The notes under the pieces are model-generated. The model made no database searches. It had not been told where the DNA came from and worked only from the letters and a program-made list of their open reading frames with translations. DNA of 31,615 nucleotides from Bacteroidales bacterium (GTDB lineage Bacteria; Bacteroidota; Bacteroidia; Bacteroidales; Muribaculaceae). The DNA is taken from contig SFGS01000024.1 in the NCBI GenBank assembly GCA_004557565.1, forward strand, positions 1 through 31,615. Reading direction: 5' to 3'. Position 1 is the first letter of the stretch, and each line of letters opens with the position of its first letter. Shown here one piece after another: positions 1 to 11,112 of the stretch. The translations under genes were made by a program, and so were the position numbers.

Positions 1-312
1 AGACATGCCACAGCACTAACGACAGGTGCGAAGCACTGGCATCGCTAAAAGGCTGTTTTTTATGTTTTTGTTTCTGTGCCCCCAGCATTTATCCACTGAA
101 CCCATTCCAGCGGAATGCGACAACATCAAATAACGCTATAATGGCGAAATCGCATCCCGCTGGGATGCAAATTTGTTATGCGACATTTGCAGGCATTTCG
201 CTTCGGTTATGCTCCATTTCGCTTAGCTCATTTCGCATAACCTTCGCTGCATACCTGCCTACACACATCAAATCCCTACGGGATTTTTTCAATCATTACT
301 AAATAATCACAA
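1..312. other. Repeat-rich intergenic DNA, no gene seen
   Basis: I see no credible coding region here. The stretch downstream of the B12 operon holds small palindromes: an inverted hairpin pair at 103-168, an 8-bp inverted repeat GGTTATGC/GCATAACC at 205-212 and 235-242, and a hairpin AAATCCC-TAC-GGGATTT at 270-286 followed by T residues. The 16-bp string at 37-52 recurs, inverted and with one mismatch, near the far end of the window (31588-31603). Confidence 0.6.
103..168. repeat. Inverted pair of small hairpins (REPIN-like, family C)
   Basis: The left half is CATTCC-AGC-GGAATG (103-117) followed by CGA. The right half is TCG followed by CATCCC-GCT-GGGATG (153-167). The two halves are reverse complements except for one stem pair, T-A on the left and C-G on the right, so each hairpin stays intact. 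That fits an inverted doublet of a small mobile hairpin. No GTAG foot is visible, unlike the other two families in this window. Confidence 0.6.
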
Positions 313-313
313 C

Positions 314-387
314 GTAGGGACATGCCTTCGGCATGTTTCAATAGCCGATGCCAACGCATTGGAAACATGCCGAAGGCATGTCGCTAC
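314..387. repeat. REPIN-like inverted doublet, family A, copy 1
   Basis: The left half starts GTAG (314-317) and contains the hairpin ACATGCC-TTC-GGCATGT (320-336). The right half mirrors it and ends CTAC (384-387). The 27-bp arms, counting one flanking base each side, differ at one position (GGGAC versus GCGAC), and about 22 bp of unrelated spacer lies between them. A GTAG tetranucleotide at the foot of an imperfect palindrome is the known signature of REP elements moved by RAYT transposases; assignment to that class is inference. Confidence 0.7.
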
Positions 388-445
388 GAAATGATGAAAT
401 CACAAATTTGACACATCCCCATTATTTGTTGGCATAAATGAGATA

Positions 446-478
446 CGCCCTCGCGAGGGGGATTCCGTCGCAAGGGCG
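446..478 (-). terminator. Probable terminator hairpin of the B12 operon
   Basis: Arms CGCCCTCGCGA (446-456) and TCGCAAGGGCG (468-478) form an 11-bp stem. The one non-Watson-Crick position is a G-U wobble in minus-strand RNA but a C-A mismatch in plus-strand RNA, which supports a minus-strand role. It lies about 30 nt after the stop of the last operon gene. The U-tract on the minus side is weak (TATCTCATTT), whereas the plus side has six T, so some bidirectional use is possible. Confidence 0.55.
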
Positions 479-508
479 CATTTTTTATTGGGGCATTGGT
501 GATGCCGA

Positions 509-1441
509 TTATTTCATCATCTTTTCGGAGCGGGTGGTGCCGTCGGTGTAGGTGGTCACCACGATGTTCACGCCGTCGAATGCGCTGTCGCTCACTTGAC
601 CAGCGAGGTTCACATACTTCACCGAAGCCACAACCTTAGCGGCGGTCACATCATCGACTGCGGTTGGCACTGGTGGCACATCGGTAACGGTGAGTTTATC
701 GATAGCGAAATAGAATGGAGTGTTGGCTCCGTAAGTGCCCATGTCGGTGGTTGAAAGCACAAAGTTGAGGTCTTTCACATTGCCGAGGGTGCTCATGTCA
801 AACCAAGTCCAATCGGTGAGCGCAGAGAATTTGCCGTTGTGGAAACCTGCCAACTCGATAGAGCATGATTTCTCAGTGTCGGCTTCGTCCTTGCCCGATA
901 CGGTGAGCTTGAATGAATCGCCCTCTTTGGTAAATGCGTTGGCTGGCGATGCGCCGTTCTTGCAAGCATAATAGCTGTAAGCGGCGATGTTCACATACAT
1001 GCCCTTCACATAGTAGGTCTTTTCGTCGTCGTACATCATTGTGCAGATGTTTGGCACAAAATCGGGGCAGTAAGCAAACATGTAAGGCACAGAGGCATCG
1101 GCCTTGCCGTTGGCGTTGATACCGCCACCAGCCATGTTTCCCCACTGGTTGGCAATCCAGTTGGTCTGCGTAGCGTTGTCGCCGCACTTCACGATGGTGA
1201 AACCGTCCCAGTATGTGCCATTCCAGCTTGAGCCGCTGGCGAGGTGGCTGAACATGTAGGGAGAGAACTCAAGAATATACTCATTCTCATTGTAGGTGTC
1301 GCTCCACACTTGGGCATTGCCATTGGCGGTGAAATTGATAACTTCTGGATAAGCAGGCTTGCTCAAATCCAGCACATAATCGGTTGCCGACATTGCTGTG
1401 GCAGCAAAAGCCGACATCAAAAAAAGTAATGTTTTTTTCAT
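509..1441 (-). CDS. Exported DUF4465 protein, last gene of the B12 operon
   Basis: The 310-residue protein begins with a signal peptide (MKKTLLFLMSAFAATAMSA). Most of the rest, roughly residues 45-255, reads as a DUF4465 domain, rich in Trp, Tyr and Gly (SSWNGTYWDGFTIVK, NQWGNMAGGG). The last 40 residues (SVKYVNLAGQ ... YTDGTTRSEKMMK) resemble the C-terminal end of Bacteroidota exported proteins and match the end of the protein at 29506-31176. DUF4465 genes are repeatedly found in B12-uptake loci of gut Bacteroidota, and this one is the fourth gene behind a cobalamin riboswitch, so a role in capturing cobalamin or a related corrinoid outside the cell is inferred. It has no lipobox. It starts 40 bp after the preceding gene, and the ATG at 1441 is the natural start. 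The family call is from recognition, not a search. Confidence 0.8.
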   Translation of the reverse strand: MKKTLLFLMSAFAATAMSATDYVLDLSKPAYPEVINFTANGNAQVWSDTYNENEYILEFSPYMFSHLASGSSWNGTYWDGFTIVKCGDNATQTNWIANQWGNMAGGGINANGKADASVPYMFAYCPDFVPNICTMMYDDEKTYYVKGMYVNIAAYSYYACKNGASPANAFTKEGDSFKLTVSGKDEADTEKSCSIELAGFHNGKFSALTDWTWFDMSTLGNVKDLNFVLSTTDMGTYGANTPFYFAIDKLTVTDVPPVPTAVDDVTAAKVVASVKYVNLAGQVSDSAFDGVNIVVTTYTDGTTRSEKMMK

Positions 1442-1481
1442 AATTGTATGAATTGCGATAAATAATATTTAGTAATAGTCG

Positions 1482-2690
1482 TTATTTCAAAATCAGATTG
1501 ATAAGGGCTGTAACGTCGGTCACATCCACCACGGTGTCGCCATTCACATCTACAGCCACAGGATTGTAGCCTGCTTGCTTCTGACCGAGAATGAAGTTGA
1601 TTACAGCAGTCACGTCGCTCACATCCACCACGCCATCGCCATTGGTGTCGCCAGCGGTCACCTCTGGAAGTGCCTGGTTGGGGTGGAAATCAATACCACC
1701 AGCCACTTCGGTGGAAGATTCACCGAGCCAGCCGCAATACTGGTTCACAGCGTTGTGCACCTTAATGAAATGCACCATTGGCAGATGAACAGGCACGCCG
1801 TTGGCATCCACTGCCCAATCAATCTTAAAGCCACGGTTCATCACTGCCGGATCCAAGTCGGTGCGTGGTGAGTATGGGTCGTAGTCGGGACGGTTGTCCA
1901 CATATCCCCAACCCTTGTTCCACTGCACCCAGTAAGTGCCCTTGCCGCTTTCGTCGGTGGCATTGTTGCACAATTTCGAGCCAGTGAAAGTGATGGTTTC
2001 GCCCTCTGCCCACTGTGGCCAGTAACTTTGAGCGTGGAACGAGTTTTTATACACATAGCCGCTGATGCTGTCGGGGTTCACATCGTTGCTGGTCCAGCGG
2101 ATATAGGTGTTGTCGATGATGCTCTTGTTGTTTGGGTCGGGTGTTTTCACCTTGTTCTCATCGGGTTTGTAATAGGTAATGGTGTAGTTGTGCTGAGTTT
2201 TTGGCGAATTGTATTCGCTGCCAGCCAGCTCATACCATGGGTCGTCGGGCAGTCCGTTGCCATTGGCATCGTAACTCACCATCACTATGCCCGGTTCGCT
2301 GCTCCCACCTGAACTATACTGGTCTGAGAGAAAGGCATTGCCGAAAATTTGGAAATCGTAGTCGCCTTTCACATTCACCACGGGGTGGTCGAAGCCCACC
2401 ACCACATAGCCGCCGCAAGCACCAAGGCTAATCATAGCAGGCTTATACACCATAGTGGAATCACCGTCTTCCACATCATAATATCCACAAATATCTTCTG
2501 CCACACGAGCCAGAACATCGGCCTTCGTGTCGCCAGCATTGAAGGCTGGAAGCGTGTTCACAAACTGCCCTGGAGCCGGCATAAAGTCGTACACCTTTGT
2601 GAGAAAAGGCTGATTCTCCGCCACAGCAGAGAGGCTCATAAAAGCAGAGAGCGCCAATAAAATAGAATTCTTCTTCATATTATTGTTCAT
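1482..2690 (-). CDS. Exported protein ending in two dockerin-like repeats, third gene of the B12 operon
   Basis: A signal peptide (MKKNSILLALSAFMSLSAVA) precedes a large domain with a calcium-loop-like stretch DANGNGLPDD (residues 141-150). The C-terminus (347-402) has two repeats, GDTNGDGVVDVSDVTAVINF and VDVNGDTVVDVTDVTALINL, with the Dx[N/D]xDGxxD spacing of type I dockerin calcium loops. The N-terminal domain resembles Bacteroidota proteins usually annotated only as cell surface protein; I cannot name its family. Dockerins bind cohesins in cellulosomes, but no cohesin is visible here and many Bacteroidales dockerin proteins have no known partner. The annotated ATG at 2690 overlaps the end of btuG by 11 nt. 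The second ATG at 2678 follows the btuG stop by one base and gives a more typical signal peptide. Position in the operon suggests a surface role in corrinoid binding or docking. Confidence 0.75.
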   Translation of the reverse strand: MNNNMKKNSILLALSAFMSLSAVAENQPFLTKVYDFMPAPGQFVNTLPAFNAGDTKADVLARVAEDICGYYDVEDGDSTMVYKPAMISLGACGGYVVVGFDHPVVNVKGDYDFQIFGNAFLSDQYSSGGSSEPGIVMVSYDANGNGLPDDPWYELAGSEYNSPKTQHNYTITYYKPDENKVKTPDPNNKSIIDNTYIRWTSNDVNPDSISGYVYKNSFHAQSYWPQWAEGETITFTGSKLCNNATDESGKGTYWVQWNKGWGYVDNRPDYDPYSPRTDLDPAVMNRGFKIDWAVDANGVPVHLPMVHFIKVHNAVNQYCGWLGESSTEVAGGIDFHPNQALPEVTAGDTNGDGVVDVSDVTAVINFILGQKQAGYNPVAVDVNGDTVVDVTDVTALINLILK

Positions 2691-3831
2691 TTAAATTATT
2701 ACCTAAAAATACAAAATGCCCCGGAATGTCGCCTGTGCGCACATCCCACTTTTTCTTACCGTCCTGACCAAAGCAGTAAAGATGGCCAGGATGAATGTAA
2801 TCTTTGGCATCGGTCACATATATATCCTTTGTGGCAGGATTCACGGCGATGCCGTAGGGTATCTTAATCTGCTTATCGGTGCCGTCGGTGATAAAGTTGC
2901 GTGTGAGCACATCCATCTTGTTCACATCTATCACGGCATAAGTCACCTCGTTGCTCATCGTAATGTAGCTCCACTGGGTAGATACCACATACAGCAAATC
3001 GCCATCGAGCCAAAAGTTGCTCACTGGCACATCAAAGGTTTTCACAATTCGGTCTTTTCGGGTGTCGTAGGCATAGAGTCGGCTGGGCACCTCATAATAG
3101 TCGCCGCGCGACACCACCCACAGCACGCCATGGCGGTCGGCTTTACACAAGCCCAAATTGATGGCAATGGGAATGCGGCGTTCTTCCTTAAACGTAGCCA
3201 CATCAATCACCGACAAGGTGTTTTCGTAATTGGGCTTCCTATAACCGCCTGAGTTTGCCACATATATCTTGCCGTTCACAATGTCGAGTTGGTCGGGCTG
3301 GAAGCCCACAATGCAGCGGTCCACCTCTTTCATGGTAGCAGTGTCGATTTTCGCCACGTATCCCTTTTGCTTATAGTCGGGGTCGATTTGAACCGGACCG
3401 GCATAACTGGTAATGTAGGCGTAGCCCTTGTAAAATTTCACAAATCTGCAGTTGGGAATATCGATTTGCCCCAGTTTCTTCGCTGTGCGCTTATCGAGCA
3501 CAAGCACCTTGTTGGATACGTTCACCACCACATACAGTTTTGAGCCGTAAATGCCCAAATCGTTGCCCACATCACCCATTTCCTTCACCTCGTAAGGGTT
3601 GGCTTTCGGGAAAATATTGCGAGTGTATATGCCGGTTCGCGCATCGAACCAGTCGAGCGTCGCCTTGTTTGAGCCCATATTTCCCTCGCACAGCAGATAG
3701 AAGCCGTCAACATCGGTGTATTCGGGCTGCGTGGTGGGCACTTCTTCGGGAATGAACACAATATCCTCGTTGCGGCAACTCGAAAGAGCCACAGCAAGCA
3801 CCGCCAGTAGTATATAGATATATCGCATCAT
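2680..3831 (-). CDS. btuG: BtuG-like surface cobalamin-binding lipoprotein
   Basis: The protein (383 residues) has a lipoprotein signal ending in the lipobox LSSC with Cys19, followed by charged residues (RNEDI) compatible with the Bacteroidota surface-export signal. The body is a YncE-like seven-bladed beta-propeller, seen in recurring blade motifs such as GSKLYVVVNVSNKVLVLD, GKIYVANSGG, NTLSVIDVATF and NPATKDIYVTDAKDY. In gut Bacteroides, BtuG binds vitamin B12 very tightly on the surface and caps BtuB, to which it hands the ligand. Direct placement after btuB, downstream of a cobalamin riboswitch, makes this role likely. Its ATG overlaps the btuB stop as TAATG, implying translational coupling; a second ATG follows at once. 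Affinity and specificity cannot be read from the sequence. Confidence 0.85.
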   Translation of the reverse strand: MMRYIYILLAVLAVALSSCRNEDIVFIPEEVPTTQPEYTDVDGFYLLCEGNMGSNKATLDWFDARTGIYTRNIFPKANPYEVKEMGDVGNDLGIYGSKLYVVVNVSNKVLVLDKRTAKKLGQIDIPNCRFVKFYKGYAYITSYAGPVQIDPDYKQKGYVAKIDTATMKEVDRCIVGFQPDQLDIVNGKIYVANSGGYRKPNYENTLSVIDVATFKEERRIPIAINLGLCKADRHGVLWVVSRGDYYEVPSRLYAYDTRKDRIVKTFDVPVSNFWLDGDLLYVVSTQWSYITMSNEVTYAVIDVNKMDVLTRNFITDGTDKQIKIPYGIAVNPATKDIYVTDAKDYIHPGHLYCFGQDGKKKWDVRTGDIPGHFVFLGNNLNEQ

Positions 3832-5885
3832 TAGAAATCAAATTTAAGAATTAGTTTATAATTGCGGCCAGGCATCGGGTAGTTGAGCACCACATCGTAT
3901 TGCTGGTTGAGCAGGTTGTTGACCTCGGCAGTCACCTTCATGTTCACCTTGCCGAGGTGGAAGGCGTAGTTGGCGCTGATGTCGTGAGTGTACCACGGTT
4001 GCTCGTGGTTGGCAGGAATGTTGCTGCTGTTGTGGTAGCGCTCGCCCACATATATGAAACTGTAGTTGAGCGTGAACTTACGCCACACGGCATTCACCGT
4101 GGCGCTGCCGCTATGCCATGGAATGTAGGCAATCTGCCCCTTGTACGATCCGCCATCGCCATAATCATCAGGATAGGAATAGTCTTGCGCCTTCTGGTAG
4201 GTGTAGTTCATGCTGATGTCCATCATCACATCAAATGGGAAATTGAGCGTGGTGCGTGCCGTGAGGTCGATACCGCGAATCTTCACCTTGCCAATGTTCA
4301 TCATCATCCAGCGATACATGCCAGTGCCCTTTGGCACGGCAATAATCTTGTCGGTCACATAATTGTAATAGGCATCGGCAGTCACGCGCACACCACGGTA
4401 GAAGCCGTCAGGGCGGATGGTCTGCCACTGGAAGCCCACATTATACTGGTCCACAAACTCAGGATTGAGCGATACGTTGCCGATGTCGGTATAGTAGAGG
4501 TCGTTGAATGTAGGCATACGGAAAATGCGCTTGTAGAAGGCGCGCAAGAAGAAGTCGCGTTCCTCCATAGGCTGATAACTGAAGAACACCGCCGGGGTGA
4601 ACTCATGCTTCCATGCGCTGTGGCGCGCCATCACCTCGCCTGCACTGCGTGCGGTGGCACGGTCGTTGACCATGGTGTAGAGCACCGATGCCTGTGCCTT
4701 GAATCGCTGGTAGGTGTAGGCACTTGCCAGTGCCACGAGGGTGGTGTGGCGATTGGGATAGGCGAAATCTGCAAGGGTGGAATTAAGGTAGTTCCATTGG
4801 TAGTCCACCGAGAGGTCGGCCTCCCAGTTTTCCAATATGTCGAACTTATTGGCTACGGAGATATAGATTTCGTCTTGCCAGAATTTGTTGTCGAGATAGA
4901 GTAGCGTAGTGTCAGGGTTGAGGTAGCGCATATAGTCGCGCGCATACTTGGCGTTCACCATCAGATTGTAGCGGCTGCTCACCTCTTTCTTGAATGTGCT
5001 CTGCACAAAGAAGTTGCGGTCCCACTGGCGTTGCGAGGTTTTCCACACATTGTTCACGATAGCACCCGGAATACCTCGCTCGCTGTCGTAGTAATAGAAT
5101 TTCAGGTTCCACACGCCGTGGGGAATGTTGCCAAACAGTCCGCCCTCCATTCGCAAGGCTTTCACATCGCCATTTTTACGCACAGCGGTGGTGTCCCACG
5201 CCAATGTGCCGTCGCTGAACTTCTTGTGATAGCGGAAGTGATACTGACCGGTGGCGTAGGTGTATTCGGTGTTGAAATTCATACTCAGGCTGGGCGAGAA
5301 GCGATGCTCCCAGCGGATTGAGGGGTTGGCAAGCCCAAACGAGCCTGTGCGGAGCGTGACATTGAAATTGTCGTTCTTCCCTTCCTCGAATCGTGGGTGA
5401 TGGGTGCGGATATAGATGGTGCCGGCTGAGCCGAAATCGCGCGCAGGCTGGAATATCTCGCTTTTCTGACCATTGTAGAGCGAAATCTCGTCAATGTTGT
5501 CGAGCGAAAACTTTCCGAGGTCGATTTGACCATTCTGGGCGTTGCCCAGCTGAATACCATCGTAGAACACGCCCATGTGGTTGGTGCCCATAGAGCGAAT
5601 GTCAACGGTTTTCACGCCGCCCACACCGCCGTAGTCTTTGATTTGCACACCAGAGAAATAACGAATAGCATCAGCCACACTGTGACTGTTGAGCCCCTCC
5701 AATCGCTTACCGCTAAGCGTTTGGGCAGGAATCACCTCTTGATACGGTTTCTTAGCATAGACCACCACATTTTCAAGATACTGCATTGAGTCGAGTTTTG
5801 AAACTGGCACAGTGGTTTTGTGTTGCGCCCAAGAGGTGGAGGCACAGCACACTACGCTCATTAATAAAAATAAATTTTTCAACAT
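3831..5885 (-). CDS. btuB: TonB-dependent outer-membrane cobalamin receptor BtuB
   Basis: After a signal peptide (MLKNLFLLMSVVCCASTSWA) and a TonB-box-like stretch (LENVVVYAK), the protein has a plug domain (SVADAIRYFSGVQIKDYGGVGG, VDIRSMGTNHMGVFYDGIQ) and a 22-stranded-type barrel ending in the expected aromatic residue (LILKFDF). Family members import cobalamin across the outer membrane using TonB energy. The length of 684 residues fits a Bacteroidota BtuB, which is longer than the E. coli protein (about 614). The open frame extends to an ATG at 5939, but that codon lies inside the conserved riboswitch core, and the extra 18 residues (METKSEDLPN...) are its translation. The ATG at 5885 gives a clean signal peptide and sits 25 nt after riboswitch stem P1. 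The receptor is first in the operon and most directly under B12 control. Confidence 0.9.
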   Translation of the reverse strand: MLKNLFLLMSVVCCASTSWAQHKTTVPVSKLDSMQYLENVVVYAKKPYQEVIPAQTLSGKRLEGLNSHSVADAIRYFSGVQIKDYGGVGGVKTVDIRSMGTNHMGVFYDGIQLGNAQNGQIDLGKFSLDNIDEISLYNGQKSEIFQPARDFGSAGTIYIRTHHPRFEEGKNDNFNVTLRTGSFGLANPSIRWEHRFSPSLSMNFNTEYTYATGQYHFRYHKKFSDGTLAWDTTAVRKNGDVKALRMEGGLFGNIPHGVWNLKFYYYDSERGIPGAIVNNVWKTSQRQWDRNFFVQSTFKKEVSSRYNLMVNAKYARDYMRYLNPDTTLLYLDNKFWQDEIYISVANKFDILENWEADLSVDYQWNYLNSTLADFAYPNRHTTLVALASAYTYQRFKAQASVLYTMVNDRATARSAGEVMARHSAWKHEFTPAVFFSYQPMEERDFFLRAFYKRIFRMPTFNDLYYTDIGNVSLNPEFVDQYNVGFQWQTIRPDGFYRGVRVTADAYYNYVTDKIIAVPKGTGMYRWMMMNIGKVKIRGIDLTARTTLNFPFDVMMDISMNYTYQKAQDYSYPDDYGDGGSYKGQIAYIPWHSGSATVNAVWRKFTLNYSFIYVGERYHNSSNIPANHEQPWYTHDISANYAFHLGKVNMKVTAEVNNLLNQQYDVVLNYPMPGRNYKLILKFDF

Positions 5886-5910
5886 AGAGCAAACGGGTCT
5901 TAAAACAAAA

Positions 5911-6095
5911 TTTGGCAGGTCTTCTGACTTCGTTTCCATCGCCTCACGCCTTCCCGGTGGTGATAAAGTCGCTCAAGTAGAGCGATTTTTTACCAGTGGC
6001 ACATTGTGTGAAACGACACTATCTCAGGAAACTTACAGCAGCTCCGTCTGTTCAGGATTCGCACCTGATTCCCTTTTCATTGAGAGTGTGCCAAA
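5911..6095 (-). promoter_or_regulatory. Cobalamin (AdoCbl-type) riboswitch
   Basis: Read on the minus strand, the region shows the class hallmarks in order: GGGAATCAGGTGCGAATCC, then GCTGCTGTAAG, GCCACTGG, ACCGGGAAGGC, and the B12 box AGTCAGAAGACCTGCC. The flanks pair as TTTGGCA (6089-6095) with TGCCAAA (5911-5917), giving a closed P1. Variable insert stems, such as TCGCTC/GAGCGA, lie between the conserved parts. The btuB ATG is only 25 nt downstream, with no obvious separate terminator between, so control of translation start, as in btuB of other bacteria, is the simpler reading. High cobalamin should switch the whole four-gene operon down. Confidence 0.93.
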
Positions 6096-6105
6096 ATATT
6101 TCGCC

Positions 6106-6113
6106 CAAACGTA
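6106..6113 (-). promoter_or_regulatory. Candidate -7 box for the B12 operon, at a REPIN edge
   Basis: The minus strand reads TACGTTTG, matching the Bacteroidota -7 consensus TAnnTTTG, and would start transcription a few bases before the riboswitch P1 stem at 6095. No TTTG is seen at -33. The TA comes from the GTAG foot of the adjacent repeat. An alternative -7 box, TAACTTTG, lies at 6254-6261 and would put the repeat in the leader. Confidence 0.4.
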
Positions 6114-6196
6114 GGGACATGCCTTTGGCATGTTTCTACAGCAATCGCTAACGTATCATCATCGCGCTGCAAACATGGCCAAAGGCATGTCGCTAC
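6111..6196. repeat. REPIN-like inverted doublet, family A, copy 2
   Basis: GTAG (6111-6114) starts the left half with hairpin ACATGCC-TTT-GGCATGT. The right half ends CTAC (6193-6196) and carries a one-base insertion in its stem (ACATGGCCAAAGGCATGT). The halves are separated by an unrelated spacer. This is the same family as at 314-387, with TTT replacing TTC in the loop. Confidence 0.7.
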
Positions 6197-6253
6197 GCTA
6201 TGGCGTTATCGTTTTTGGTGATTTGACACAAGCCCAACACCAAATTGGTGATA

Positions 6254-6261
6254 CAAAGTTA
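6254..6261 (-). promoter_or_regulatory. Alternative -7 box for the B12 operon
   Basis: The minus strand reads TAACTTTG, an exact TAnnTTTG match, about 160 nt upstream of the riboswitch. No TTTG was found at the -33 spacing. It competes with the box at 6106-6113. Confidence 0.3.
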
Positions 6262-6394
6262 CTTATTTTTTTCCACACCACCCATATCCCCCACCATTTT
6301 CCCCCACAATAAACATACAAAACTCCCATTCACCCCAAAATCACCACCACCCCTCACCATCACACGCACAAATCCGTTACAGAAGCATCAAAAC

Positions 6395-6420
6395 GTAGGG
6401 ACATGCCTTCGGCATGTTTC
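6395..6420. repeat. Single REP-like half-element, family A, copy 3
   Basis: It begins GTAG and contains the hairpin ACATGCC-TTC-GGCATGT followed by TTC, identical to the left half of the copy at 314-387. No clear mirrored right half follows, so it is a solitary or decayed element. Confidence 0.65.
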
Positions 6421-6613
6421 AAACGCAACCGACAAAACGCCAAGGCATTGCCACGCACGGTAAAGGCGTTATATCAATATCATTTTTGCAATTTCACACC
6501 CCATTACCCCACATCAAAAAAAAATCGGTGGAAATCAGATTTTAATGGATGAAATCGGTGTCACCTCCCCCCACCCACAACGCACAAAAAATTCAATTTG
6601 TGAAAATTTGTGC

Positions 6614-6672
6614 TAATTCGTGGCTAAAAATCCCCCACCCATTAATCCGTGGCATAAACACTAATCCGTGGG
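6614..6672. repeat. Three short direct repeats TAAT(T/C)CGTGG
   Basis: TAATTCGTGGC (6614-6624), TAATCCGTGGC (6643-6653) and TAATCCGTGGG (6662-6672) lie 29 and 19 bp apart. They follow an AATTTGTGAAAATTTGTG stretch. Their role is unknown; similar phrases occur in Bacteroidota intergenic DNA. Confidence 0.5.
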
Positions 6673-6701
6673 GATGGATTTCGAGGAGGGGGTGAGAGCG
6701 T

Positions 6702-6739
6702 AAAAAAAGCCGCTTGGGAGCGTGGAGGCTTCCAAGCGG
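6702..6739 (-). terminator. Terminator after rpoC
   Basis: On the minus strand CCGCTTGG (6739-6732) pairs with CCAAGCGG (6717-6710), with flanking AAGC/GCTT pairs around a bulge, and is followed by seven U (6702-6708). It lies about 40 nt after the rpoC stop and closes the large operon. Confidence 0.85.
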
Positions 6740-6780
6740 TTGCTTATTTGGATTGAAATAGTTTGTTTCGCTAAATCACA

Positions 6781-11085
<4,305 letters not shown>

Positions 11086-11112
11086 TATGATGATATGTTA
11101 TGAGAGACGTTA

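Larger units (their letters stand above)
6262..6700. other. Low-complexity intergenic DNA with repeat remnants
   Basis: The stretch between the B12 operon and the end of rpoC shows no credible gene. It is C-rich and G-poor on the plus strand (6270-6390), carries a single family-A REP half at 6395-6420, and has three near-identical 11-mers, TAATTCGTGGC (6614), TAATCCGTGGC (6643) and TAATCCGTGGG (6662). Confidence 0.6.

Noticed and set aside
3900..4904. Plus-strand 334-residue open frame
   Set aside because: It is antisense to btuB, rich in Val/His, with no recognisable motif.
5812..6114. Plus-strand 100-residue open frame
   Set aside because: It runs antisense through the cobalamin riboswitch and the btuB start.
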